A stretch of 64,000 bases of DNA from Streptomyces finlayi (GCF_014216315.1 NZ_CP045702.1:3534001-3598000); one strand, 5' to 3'; shown: positions 33,378-41,624, counted from the first letter of the stretch. The notes: a model not told the origin generated them from the sequence alone. Program-made: numbers and translations.

Positions 33378-34070
33378 TCAGAACAGGGCAGTCGGCCGGC
33401 GTGGCGGTGGGATGCGGTCGAGCAGGTCCCACAAGGGGCGGGATCCTGCGGCCCAGTCGCCGAGCACCCGTCGGTCGACGAGGTGAATTCGGTGCTGCTT
33501 ACCCCAGGGGATCGCTTTGGAGGAGAAGCGGCCGTTGGTGAGGACGACCGCGATGTCCGCTCCGTGGATCTGCCGTGCGGTGCCGTTGACCTGTTGCAGC
33601 ACCCCAACGCCGACAGCAGAACCGCGGTCCCCATCCCGGCGGTGCTTGCACTGGATCGCCCAGACGCGACCGGCGGGGTCGATGGCGCGTACATCGCAAG
33701 CGTTGTCACCAGCACCGCCGAGCTGCTCGGCCTTGCAGCCATCGCGGCGCATCAGGTCCCGTACGGCGAACTCGAACGCGCGGTGATCCAGTGCGTCGAG
33801 CTCGGCAATCCGCAGCCGCAAGGCTTGGGCGCGTACGCGTGCCCACGCTGCCCGCTGCTGCACCTTCTGGTACCAGAGGCCACCCGCAGCCGAAGCGGCC
33901 ACGGCGACGATGACGAGGACCCACCAGTGCATGAGCAGCCACTGCACGACGGCGGCGACCAGGCCGACCGCCACGACCACACCCACGACCAGGGCGACCT
34001 GCTCGTCCTGCTTCTTGGATCGGCGGACCGGTCGGCGTCGGGCAGAGCGCCGTATCGGGCGGCGGCTCAT
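33378..34070 (-). CDS. Membrane-anchored Mrr-like restriction endonuclease
   Basis: A 230-residue protein. A strongly basic start (MSRRPIRRSARRRPVRRS) leads to two adjacent membrane segments (about 26-45 and 47-65) and then a PD-(D/E)XK domain of the Mrr_cat/restriction-endonuclease type: HRAFEFAVRDLMRRDG, GDNACDVRAIDPAGRVWAIQCKHR (Asp and the QxK pair) and QQVNGTARQIHGADIAVVLTNGRFS. The family cleaves modified or foreign DNA; membrane-tethered forms are widespread in actinobacteria but little studied. The upstream frame to 34175 lacks a good start. Confidence 0.82.
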   Translation of the reverse strand: MSRRPIRRSARRRPVRRSKKQDEQVALVVGVVVAVGLVAAVVQWLLMHWWVLVIVAVAASAAGGLWYQKVQQRAAWARVRAQALRLRIAELDALDHRAFEFAVRDLMRRDGCKAEQLGGAGDNACDVRAIDPAGRVWAIQCKHRRDGDRGSAVGVGVLQQVNGTARQIHGADIAVVLTNGRFSSKAIPWGKQHRIHLVDRRVLGDWAAGSRPLWDLLDRIPPPRRPTALF

Positions 34071-34449
34071 CGAGTCCCGCCCTGCTGCGCCGAGGTGGAG
34101 GAAGCGGACAGGTGCGCCGTGCACGCGGCACCGTCTGCCGCAGCTGATCCCGCATACCACCGTGGCTGCGCCCACGCCGGAACGTCACCCCGAACGTCGT
34201 CCGCAAGCTGAACCGCCATGAAGGACTTCCCCCTCTGTCCAAGACCGTTGGTGCATCCCCGCGCCGGTCGTATGACAGCACGCACCACCGACAGCATGTA
34301 AGAATGCGATCACCAAGAGTGATGGATTTCGGTCAGAAGAACCTCGCGCCCCATCCCTCACTCATCGTTCGACCTGCGCGTTTACGGCCCGACCTACCAG
34401 CTTCAGCCGTTTCGAGGCTTGGGTCGAGAACGAGCGATGCACACAACTG
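34071..34449. other. Intergenic region after the cargo operon
   Basis: About 380 bases between two minus-strand genes. No convincing frame, no strong hairpin; it should hold the promoter of the Mrr-like gene and the end of the cargo operon transcript. Part around 34300-34330 is AT-richer than its surroundings. Confidence 0.35.
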
Positions 34450-35466
34450 CTATGCCGCCAGCGCCGAGCGAGCCGCCTCTCCCTCTCCCTCGATGACGCG
34501 AGCGATCTCCGGCCACGGAGCGCGCAAGGCACCGAAGAGCGCCCAGTAGTCGTAGACGGCTCGAACCATGGCGCTGACGCCGAGGCGGGCTGCTTCGGGA
34601 TCGATGGCGCCTATGACGCGCCGTGTGATTCCGCCGGCCCCCCGGGCTGCGGGGGCGATCCCATGGCCGAGCAGGAGCGTGGCGGTACGGATGGCGTCCA
34701 GCGTCGGTGGTGTCGCCATCTGTGCGAAGCGCCCAAAGATCAGGGAGTGCCAGCTCACCCTGGTGCGCGCCCAGGCCAGGCGTTCCAGTCCGGTGCCGAG
34801 GTCGACGGCCATGCGGTCCGGGTGATCCGTGTTCCACAGGAGGACGATGTCGCCGAGGGTCAGATCCAGATGACGGAACCGCAGTGTGATGCCTTCGACC
34901 TGCCGTCGGCGCCACGGGGTGAGCGTGCCGTGGATGCTCAGGTGCCTTGCGTGGAAGCCGAGTCGGGAAAGTACGGTCAGCCAGCCGTCGAGGATGACGC
35001 CGTACTCGTCCAGGCTGCCTATGGGTTGGACTCGGGAGACATTGACGAAGGAGGTCAAGAAGCCGTCCATCAACTGGGCGCCTGCGTCCCGTTGGCCGGT
35101 GAAGCGGACGACCGGCTGCGGGATGAATCCGCTCCGATACGTATGGGGTTGGCCGTCCTTGAGGACCGGGTCCAGGGCCTGGACAGCAGAGATCGTCAGC
35201 TCGGTCTCTCTGCCCCACCGGAGCGGAAGGCAGGCGTCACGTGGGGCGCCGTCCCGCGCGAAGCCGGCTTCCAAGGAGTCGAGGAGCTCCCTCCACGTGG
35301 GTGATCTGCGTGGCGGCTGGTAGGGGCTTCCCCGGTGCGGGTGAAGTATCTCGATGTGGGGGCCGTCGGCCGTGAACTCCCAGTGGGGACCTAACGCGGC
35401 GCTCAGTACGCCGGGTATCCGCTGGGCCAGGTCGTCTCCGAGGGTGCCGGCGGCACGGGTCAGCAC
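34450..35466 (-). CDS. Alanyl-tRNA-synthetase-like protein without editing domain
   Basis: A 338-residue protein resembling the catalytic and tRNA-recognition parts of AlaRS. DIVLLWNTDHPDRMAVDLGTGLERLAWA corresponds to the NLVFMQ...DTGMGLERIA region that includes class II motif 3 (GxGLERx). TATLLLGHGIAPAARGAGGITRRVI corresponds to [22 protein letters not shown]. Editing and C-Ala domains are absent, and motif 2 is divergent. Last gene of the operon; its GTG start at 35466 overlaps the end of the glycosyltransferase by seven bases. It may activate an amino acid for transfer to a small molecule or protein instead of making Ala-tRNA. No gene symbol assigned. Confidence 0.7.
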   Translation of the reverse strand: MLTRAAGTLGDDLAQRIPGVLSAALGPHWEFTADGPHIEILHPHRGSPYQPPRRSPTWRELLDSLEAGFARDGAPRDACLPLRWGRETELTISAVQALDPVLKDGQPHTYRSGFIPQPVVRFTGQRDAGAQLMDGFLTSFVNVSRVQPIGSLDEYGVILDGWLTVLSRLGFHARHLSIHGTLTPWRRRQVEGITLRFRHLDLTLGDIVLLWNTDHPDRMAVDLGTGLERLAWARTRVSWHSLIFGRFAQMATPPTLDAIRTATLLLGHGIAPAARGAGGITRRVIGAIDPEAARLGVSAMVRAVYDYWALFGALRAPWPEIARVIEGEGEAARSALAA

Positions 35467-36077
35467 GATCGGGCCGCCATCGCCTCGAAGTGGCGCGCCG
35501 GGTCGAAGCGCTGCATTCCGATCGCCTGGACGTGCCGGTGGTCGAGGCATTCCGCCTTTTCGATCGCGTCGGCGAGACTGCGTGCCGCGGTCTCGTCCTC
35601 CTCTCTGGCGTCGACGACCGCGACCGCGCCCGTCTCGTCGCACAGGGCGGCGTGGGCGCAGGTTCCTTCGCGCCAGGTCAGGGCGGCCATGGGAGTGCCG
35701 GCGCGGAGGGATTCACCGAAGACCGCAGCACCGGCTTCCACGTACGGCCGGGCGTACGTGTAGACAAAGACCGAGGCGTCGGCGATGGCTGCGGTCTTGG
35801 CGGGGCCGCCGAGTTCGCCGATCCACTTCACGTGGTCGGCGCTGAAGAGCCGTTCGTGGCGTCGCACGTACGCCTCGTCGAAGACGGGGCCGACGATCCG
35901 AATGCGGCGCCCAAGGATCTGGGCCGCCCGCACGGCGATGTGCGGTGCCTTCTCCTCGTCGATCCGGCCGAGCCAGACGAGATCGGTGCCCGCGGTGGCT
36001 GGCGACTCCTCCTCCTCGAGGCCGAGATGGACGGCGAGCTCAGGGATCGGCCGGTGATCCACGTACCGTTCGATCAT
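35460..36077 (-). CDS. Glycosyltransferase, C-terminal half (split)
   Basis: A 205-residue frame starting ATG at 36077 in the ATGA that ends the N-terminal half. It contains the nucleotide-sugar-binding half of a GT-B enzyme: TDLVWLGRIDEEKAPHIAVRAAQ, RRIRIVGPVFD, HVKWIGELGGPAKTAAIADASVF, and the acidic switch region VEAGAAVFGESLRAGTP. In GT4-type enzymes this half binds the donor. Together with the preceding frame it makes a normal 340-residue glycosyltransferase. See the N-terminal half for the split. Confidence 0.8.
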   Translation of the reverse strand: MIERYVDHRPIPELAVHLGLEEEESPATAGTDLVWLGRIDEEKAPHIAVRAAQILGRRIRIVGPVFDEAYVRRHERLFSADHVKWIGELGGPAKTAAIADASVFVYTYARPYVEAGAAVFGESLRAGTPMAALTWREGTCAHAALCDETGAVAVVDAREEDETAARSLADAIEKAECLDHRHVQAIGMQRFDPARHFEAMAARSC

Positions 36078-36481
36078 CTCGGCGAGTAGCAGTAGAGCCG
36101 CGAGCGCCGGCCGTCGAAGGCGGTGGCGGTGTGCTGGAAGACGGGCGAGTGCTGGAAGGTGGCGACGTCGCAGTCCAGCTCGTTCCAGGTCCGTGTCCAC
36201 GCGGGAAGCGACGGGTACTCGTGGCCGACGACCAGGAGGTCGTATCCCGTGTCGCGCAGCTCGCGCTCGGCGAGCGATCCGGTGGAGATGTCCTCCAGGC
36301 GGACCGGCTTGCGGACCCAATCGTGCTCCAGGTCCGTGAGCCAGCCCGGCCCGAGGAGGTGTACGTCGGCGCCTGCGGCCCGAGCGCCCACGGCGACCGC
36401 CCACAGCCATCGTTCGATCCCGCCGTACCCGGCGGGCGGAAAGGCGTAGCTACCAGGGAAGTCGCAGACGCCGACGAGCAC
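36074..36481 (-). CDS. Glycosyltransferase, N-terminal half (split)
   Basis: A 135-residue frame beginning LVGVCDFPGSYAFPPAGYGGIERWLWAVAVGARAAGADVHL, the glycine-rich acceptor half of a GT-B glycosyltransferase. It ends at TGA in ...LYCYSPR, where homologues would simply continue. The next frame starts at the overlapping ATG with MIERYVDHRP, the expected continuation. Loss of one base would explain this, or the two halves may be coupled by the ATGA and assemble. The GTG at 36481 is one base after the SerRS stop, with GGAGG well placed. Confidence 0.8.
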   Translation of the reverse strand: MLVGVCDFPGSYAFPPAGYGGIERWLWAVAVGARAAGADVHLLGPGWLTDLEHDWVRKPVRLEDISTGSLAERELRDTGYDLLVVGHEYPSLPAWTRTWNELDCDVATFQHSPVFQHTATAFDGRRSRLYCYSPR

Positions 36482-36482
36482 G

Positions 36483-37775
36483 TTATGCCTCCGGTGTTCC
36501 GTCCGCCGAGATACGGCGGAAGCCGAGGTACGGGAAGAGCGGTTCGGGCAGGACAAGGGAGCCGTCCTCCTGCTGGGCCTGTTCGAGAAGCGCGGCGACG
36601 GTTCGGCCGACGGGGAGGCCGGAGCCGTTGAGTGTGGCGACGAGCTTGGGCTTGCCGTCCTCACCGCGGGTGCGGATGTTCGCGCGGCGGGCCTGGAACG
36701 TGCCGAAGTTGGAGATCGAGGAGATCTCGCGGTATGTGTTCTGGCTCGGGATCCAGACTTCGATGTCGTACGTGAGTTGGGCGGAGAAGCCCGTGTCGCC
36801 CGCAGCGAGGGTGACGACCCGATAGGCGAGGCCGAGTTCCTTCAGGCATGCCTCGGCATGGCTGACCATTTTTTCGAGCTCGGCGTCAGCGTCCTTCGGG
36901 TCGACGATCCGGACCATCTCCACCTTGGAGAACTGGTGCTGGCGGATCAGGCCCCTGGTGTCGCGTCCGTACGATCCGGCCTCCGAACGGAAGCACGGCG
37001 TGTGGGCGGTGAGAGCCAACGGCAGCTCGGCGGGAGGGATGATCTCGTCGGCGTAGAGATTGGTCAGCGGCACTTCGGCGGTCGGGATCAGGAACAGCTC
37101 TCGGTCGGCGACACCGGTCTTGAACAGGTCTTCCTCGAACTTAGGCAGCTGCCCGGTGCCGGTCATGGTCTTGCGGGTGACCAGGTAGGGGACGGCGTGC
37201 TCGATGTACCCGTGCCGACGGGTGTGTAGATCCAGGAAGAGCGTGGCCAGCGCTCGCTCCAGCGCTGCTCCGGCGCCGCGGGAGACTGCGAAGCGCGGGC
37301 CGGACAGCTTCGTCGCCCGTGCGAAGTCGAGGATGCCGGTGGCCTCGCCGAGGTCTACGTGGTCCTTCGGCTCGAACGAGAACGCGGGGGGTGTGCCGAC
37401 GCGCCTGACCTCGACCGCGAACTCGTCGGAATCGCCGTCGGGGGCGGCATCGTCCGGCAGGTTCGGAATGCTCAGAAGAAGGTCGCGGAGCTGTTCCTGG
37501 ACCTGCTCCTGACCAGCCTCGATTTCCCGGGTCTCGTCCTTGAGCTCGCGAGCGCGCTCCTTCAGCTTGGTGATGTCACCGCCCTGCTTGGCCGTCTGCT
37601 GGACCTCGCTTGCCACCCGCTTGGACTCCGCCCGCAGCTCGTCGGCCGAGCGGATGTTCTGGTTGCGCCGGGACTGGAGGTCCTCCAGCGCGGACAGGTC
37701 CAGTGTGTAACCGCGACGAGCGAGCCGACGAACTGCTTCGGCACCCATTTCAATCAGGGCGCGGGCATCATGCAT
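36483..37775 (-). CDS. Seryl-tRNA synthetase paralogue
   Basis: A full-length class II SerRS of 430 residues. The N-terminal long coiled-coil arm that binds tRNA-Ser is present (about 28-110, LQSRRNQNIRSADELRAES onward). Then come motif 1, motif 2 (CFRSEAGSYGRDTRGLIRQHQF) and motif 3 (LNGSGLPVGRTVAALLEQ). It looks catalytically complete. As cargo on a mobile element it is unlikely to be the housekeeping copy. Such extra copies either give resistance to SerRS inhibitors or feed seryl-tRNA into natural-product assembly (as in valanimycin). The start overlaps the histidine-phosphatase stop by eight bases. Confidence 0.92.
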   Translation of the reverse strand: MHDARALIEMGAEAVRRLARRGYTLDLSALEDLQSRRNQNIRSADELRAESKRVASEVQQTAKQGGDITKLKERARELKDETREIEAGQEQVQEQLRDLLLSIPNLPDDAAPDGDSDEFAVEVRRVGTPPAFSFEPKDHVDLGEATGILDFARATKLSGPRFAVSRGAGAALERALATLFLDLHTRRHGYIEHAVPYLVTRKTMTGTGQLPKFEEDLFKTGVADRELFLIPTAEVPLTNLYADEIIPPAELPLALTAHTPCFRSEAGSYGRDTRGLIRQHQFSKVEMVRIVDPKDADAELEKMVSHAEACLKELGLAYRVVTLAAGDTGFSAQLTYDIEVWIPSQNTYREISSISNFGTFQARRANIRTRGEDGKPKLVATLNGSGLPVGRTVAALLEQAQQEDGSLVLPEPLFPYLGFRRISADGTPEA

Positions 37776-38481
37776 GAGGAAGATCCTTCTGATCCGGCGA
37801 GTGGGATGCGGATTCGACGGTAGCAACCACCGAGCCTCCACCGATCCGCCATACGGAGCCGGCACCGTCGTCCTCGGCCTCTTGGCGGCAGTTACCCCGA
37901 TCAAGATCGCGCAGCAGTGACGTGATCCAGACGGGCAGCTCATCGTCTGGGATGGCGATCGGGTCGAGATAGGGCGCCTCCGGAAAGAAGAGCGGCATGG
38001 CCTCATCCGAACAGCGGCTCTGGTGCCAGAGGAGCACCGAGATCAGCAGGCCATGCCCTACGAGGACACGGGGCCCTGGGCGCTCCAGGGCGGCGAGCAA
38101 TCCCTTGAGCATTCTCCGGATGCCCTCTCGCTGGGATTCGGTTCCGCCCGCTGGGCGCTTCGTTGAGCCGTGGCCGTCGAGCCAGACCGCGTACTCCAGA
38201 AACGGGGTGCCTTCGAAGATTCCGTAGTCGAGTTCATTCAGGCGAGGGTCGATGACCAGCTCCGCTGCTGGAACCCCCATCAGCAGAGATGCCGTTTGCT
38301 GAGCTCGGGGGAATTCGCTGGTCAGCCACGTCCGTACCGTGTGGAGAGGCAGAGTCGACCAGCCTCGGCTCAGCGACTGCCGGCCCTCCTCGGTCAGCCG
38401 GATGGGCTTGGACGGGTCACCGTTGACCAGATATCGCCTGCTGTAGTTCGTCTGCCCGTGACGGAGAACGTAGGTGGTCAC
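37768..38481 (-). CDS. Histidine phosphatase family protein
   Basis: A 237-residue phosphoglycerate-mutase-like phosphatase. The catalytic RHG motif is at the N-terminus, TYVLRHGQTNYSRRYLVNG; the acid/base region is ELDYGIFEGTPF; the second catalytic His is in VLVGHGLLISVLL. The substrate is unknown. In this operon it could remove a phosphate installed by one of the two kinases, or from a phosphosugar intermediate. The GTG start overlaps the preceding gene by four bases (GTGA). Confidence 0.88.
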   Translation of the reverse strand: MTTYVLRHGQTNYSRRYLVNGDPSKPIRLTEEGRQSLSRGWSTLPLHTVRTWLTSEFPRAQQTASLLMGVPAAELVIDPRLNELDYGIFEGTPFLEYAVWLDGHGSTKRPAGGTESQREGIRRMLKGLLAALERPGPRVLVGHGLLISVLLWHQSRCSDEAMPLFFPEAPYLDPIAIPDDELPVWITSLLRDLDRGNCRQEAEDDGAGSVWRIGGGSVVATVESASHSPDQKDLPHA

Positions 38482-39404
38482 GAATCCCTCCTCGGGATCG
38501 ACGCCGAGAGGCTGGAGAGCACTTCCGACATGCGTTGCGCTCTCGGGTCTGCGGTCTCCACGTAGAAGAGGAGTCCGTCAACGGCCAGCGCTCTGCACCA
38601 GGGGGCAAGTACGGGGACGGGAATCCGGGAGATCCGGGCGGCGGCGGCAAGCCTCCTGTCGGTTCCGTGTCCGAGGTCGTAGTAGACAGTCCAGAAGGCC
38701 CAGTCGAATACCGCGTCGCCCACCATGGGCAGCGGATCCAACAGGCGCGGGTGCCCCAGCCGGTCGAAGGGCACGTTCTCGCGGTACAGGTCTGCATGAA
38801 GGACGGTCGTGCGACCGGCGTCTTCCTGTAAGCCGGAGAGTGCCGGGTACGTAGCGTCGACGAGCTGGCGCCACGCGCCGAGGCAGAGTGTCTGTGTACG
38901 TCGCTGGATCCGCGGCAGCATTTCGGTGCGGATGTGGTCTGCGAGATGAGGTAGGGCACCTTGCAGGTGTTTGCGGCGGCCGATGGTGTGCAGCCCTTGG
39001 AGGGCTGCAGCGACCATCTGCATCTCGCGCGGAGGCCGCTGGGCACCGCCGGGGCGGCCACCCACCAGTTCGAGGGCGGCCACCCCCAGATCGTCTGCAG
39101 TCTCGACGACATCCACCGTTGGGCCGCCGGCCCAAAGCTGCAGTGCGCTGATCTCGTGCCGGTACCGGGCAGGGTCAGTCCATGCCTTGAGCAGCAACGG
39201 GCGGCCGTCGAGGGAGGTGGCCAATGCGATCACTGAGGCGTGTCCGGCGTCGTGGTAGCCGCCGAAAGACAGCTTCCAGCGCTCCGCAGCCTGTTCCAGC
39301 AGGCCAGGTACCGCGACCAGCCACATCTGGGCACCCGGCCCGTAGTGGTCGAGCAATCGCTGTCGGGATCCCGCGGGAATCTCACCGACCGTCCGCACAT
39401 TCAT
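38478..39404 (-). CDS. Aminoglycoside/streptomycin-kinase-like phosphotransferase
   Basis: A 308-residue APH-fold kinase similar to the streptomycin 6-kinase group: LLLKAWTDPARYRHEISALQLW (ATP-binding lysine and glutamate), the catalytic loop TTVLHADLYRENV (HxDxxxxN) and the metal Asp in RLLDPLPMVGDAVFDWAF. The substrate could be an aminoglycoside, an amino sugar or an operon intermediate. The start shares one base with the stop of the SAM synthetase gene (TGATG). Confidence 0.85.
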   Translation of the reverse strand: MNVRTVGEIPAGSRQRLLDHYGPGAQMWLVAVPGLLEQAAERWKLSFGGYHDAGHASVIALATSLDGRPLLLKAWTDPARYRHEISALQLWAGGPTVDVVETADDLGVAALELVGGRPGGAQRPPREMQMVAAALQGLHTIGRRKHLQGALPHLADHIRTEMLPRIQRRTQTLCLGAWRQLVDATYPALSGLQEDAGRTTVLHADLYRENVPFDRLGHPRLLDPLPMVGDAVFDWAFWTVYYDLGHGTDRRLAAAARISRIPVPVLAPWCRALAVDGLLFYVETADPRAQRMSEVLSSLSASIPRRDS

Positions 39405-40654
39405 CAGCTCAGCACAATCCCATCGGAAACGAGCTCATCCGTCAGCGCCGGGAACTCACCGAGGGCTTCCATGACCAACGCCTGCACCTTGTCGACCTCG
39501 GCGTCGGGCGAGGACAGCCGAACGAGGATGCGCCACGGTTGATCCAGCCGCTGCCCCGTGGTGCTCACCAAGTGCACCTCGGCATGCCCCCCAGTCGCTT
39601 CGTAGAGCCGGTTGGCGAGCCGCTGCGCAGCCACGTTGTAGAGCTTGCCAACGTGATAGACCGGGTTCTTGCCGTTGGCCCCCTCCAAGTTCATCGGCCT
39701 CAACGGCGTGATGAGGCCGTTCACGCGGTTGCCTCGCCCCGCCACCCCTTCGTCACCGGATTCGATCGAGCTGCCGGTGTAGGTCAGGTAGAGCTCGTCC
39801 CTTTCCGGCACGTCGCGTGCGTTCAGCCGGAAGCGGGCCTTGGAACCGGGCAGCCGTAGTCCTGCAAGCCGATAGCACTCAGCGAGGACGCTCTCGGTGT
39901 TCCGCACGTACTCCGCGCGGCTGCCCACGTGACGTGACTTCTGCGGCACGCACAGCACGACGTCTGCTTGGTCCCCGTCCCAGTACCCCATGAGCTTGAC
40001 GTCCGAGCCGCACCAGGCGCGGGAAAGAGTGAATTCGCTCTCGCCGGAGAAGTGGTCCACCAGCTCGCGTACGAACGACTCGAAGGGGTTCTCCGGCGCC
40101 CAACCGGTGCCGAGGGAGGTGTCGTTCGAGAGCCGCACGCGCCGCTCCCGGAGATCGTCTATGGAGCGCGGGTTGAACCACCGGGTTCGGTCCGGCACCG
40201 CATCCCCGGTGAGTACGGCACCAGGGCTGGAGTTGCTGGTGATATTGAAGGTGATGTCGAGGTGACCCGAGACCTCGGCGAGCCGCTCGGCGAAGAAGGA
40301 CCGCACCTCCGCCTCCACGATCTCCGTGACCGGGATGGGTTCACCACCACACATTGGCGCCGCCCTGCCGTTGACCAGAACCCGCACCGGCGATGTCATC
40401 CCGCCAGCCCCGTAGCGCACCTCGCTGGCTCCTCCGAGGAGCGCGAGTTTGTCGAAGTTGTGGTGCAGCACGGCGCCGAAGTGCTCCACCGTGTAGCGGC
40501 TGTAGGCACGGGACAGTCGCTCGGCAAGATGGTCGGCCAGGGTGTCAGGGTGGCCGAGTCCCTTGCGTTCCACGATGGTCGTCGCGTTCGGCTGCACCAT
40601 GCCGGTGTCGATGACGAGATGGCTGTTGTCGATGGTCGTGCTCGTACGAGGCAT
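39404..40654 (-). CDS. S-adenosylmethionine synthetase, archaeal type
   Basis: A 416-residue methionine adenosyltransferase of the archaeal family, unlike the MetK used by bacteria for housekeeping. Characteristic parts are ERKGLGHPDTLADHLAERLSRAYS, HHNFDKLALLGGASE, NDTSLGTGWAPENPFES, LTYTGSSIESGDEGVAGRGNRVNG and NLEGANGKNPVYHVGKLYN. The ATG at 40654 has GGGAG six bases upstream. In bacteria this type occurs sporadically, mainly in biosynthetic or accessory clusters, so a dedicated supply of SAM or of a SAM analogue is a reasonable inference. First gene of the fully overlapping part of the operon. Confidence 0.92.
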   Translation of the reverse strand: MPRTSTTIDNSHLVIDTGMVQPNATTIVERKGLGHPDTLADHLAERLSRAYSRYTVEHFGAVLHHNFDKLALLGGASEVRYGAGGMTSPVRVLVNGRAAPMCGGEPIPVTEIVEAEVRSFFAERLAEVSGHLDITFNITSNSSPGAVLTGDAVPDRTRWFNPRSIDDLRERRVRLSNDTSLGTGWAPENPFESFVRELVDHFSGESEFTLSRAWCGSDVKLMGYWDGDQADVVLCVPQKSRHVGSRAEYVRNTESVLAECYRLAGLRLPGSKARFRLNARDVPERDELYLTYTGSSIESGDEGVAGRGNRVNGLITPLRPMNLEGANGKNPVYHVGKLYNVAAQRLANRLYEATGGHAEVHLVSTTGQRLDQPWRILVRLSSPDAEVDKVQALVMEALGEFPALTDELVSDGIVLS

Positions 40655-40730
40655 CACGAACTCCCGTTCAAGGGCCAGAGGCGGATGAGCGCAGGCGTCA
40701 GCACGCCTGGACGAGCGATGGGGCGCAGAT

Positions 40731-41624
40731 TCAGCGAGGAACGCCGGCAGCGCGGAGGCGGACGATGGTGTGGGCCAGCGACTGGTACGCGGAGATGTCC
40801 TGCTCGTCGGCCGTGAGTCGGCAGACGTCGTGGACGGTGACGAGCCGAATGTCTTGGGGCCGACGGCGATCGAGCCAGAGGAGAAGCCGCCAGGCCAGAA
40901 CCGGGCCGCTGAAGGGCAGTCGGGTCACAAGATCGACCGGAATACGTCCGAGTGGAGCGTCCTCGTACAACAGGTCGCGCACGAGGTGGAAGACCACGTC
41001 GGTGTAGTCCAGGACGGCCGGTCCGCGGGCACTCGCCTCCCAATCGACCACGTGCAGGCGATCGCCGTCGACGAGGAGGTGAGCGGCCTTGAGATCGCCG
41101 TGCAGGTGAACGACCGGGTGCGTATCGATGGTTTGAAGGGCCGTGCCCAGCACTGGCCACCAGGGCAGTCGGTGACAACGGCTGGAGAGCTGGTCCAGGA
41201 GGAACTGGTGAGAGAGACGTAGATCAACACGCCTTGCTACCCAACCTGAGCCTGGTGTGACGCCGGCAGTGGGCTGATGCATTCGCCCACTCACAGCCAC
41301 GACGTGACCGATGTATCGCTCAACCGCCTCACGCGTGCCTATCGAGCACGGTGTACCGGTCATCGTCCGGAAAACGGTCCAAGAGCCGGCTTCGCCTCCC
41401 CCGGAGGCAAGGACGGGCGGAACCGAGATTCCCCGTAAGGCGGCGCGCTCGATCGTTGCGACTTCGCGCCGACATCTGCCGTCGGGGTCGATGCCCACGT
41501 AGACCTTCAGGAAGGCACTGCCGTCCGTGGCGTACTGCGTTCTCGAATACGGCTTGTGGACTGCCGGTCCGAACGGGCCGAGACCGTGCCCGGTCCACGG
41601 CTCGGCCACCCCTGTGCCGCCCAT
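40731..41624 (-). CDS. Phosphotransferase (APH/choline-kinase fold)
   Basis: A 297-residue kinase-fold protein with a Lys in SAFLKVYVGIDPDGRCRREV, the catalytic loop VVHLHGDLKAAHLLVDG and the metal site HVVDWEASARGPAVLDYTDV. It differs clearly from the other phosphotransferase in the operon. First gene of the cargo operon; GAGG precedes the ATG, and 76 bases separate it from the SAM synthetase gene. Confidence 0.85.
   Translation of the reverse strand: MGGTGVAEPWTGHGLGPFGPAVHKPYSRTQYATDGSAFLKVYVGIDPDGRCRREVATIERAALRGISVPPVLASGGGEAGSWTVFRTMTGTPCSIGTREAVERYIGHVVAVSGRMHQPTAGVTPGSGWVARRVDLRLSHQFLLDQLSSRCHRLPWWPVLGTALQTIDTHPVVHLHGDLKAAHLLVDGDRLHVVDWEASARGPAVLDYTDVVFHLVRDLLYEDAPLGRIPVDLVTRLPFSGPVLAWRLLLWLDRRRPQDIRLVTVHDVCRLTADEQDISAYQSLAHTIVRLRAAGVPR

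Noticed and set aside
36074..36085. Programmed ribosomal frameshift in the glycosyltransferase
   Set aside because: No slippery heptamer or downstream pseudoknot is evident; simple base loss or ATGA re-initiation is more likely.
34450..41624. Aminoglycoside biosynthesis cluster
   Set aside because: Kinases and a glycosyltransferase are present, but there is no inositol or deoxystreptamine synthase, aminotransferase or dehydrogenase.
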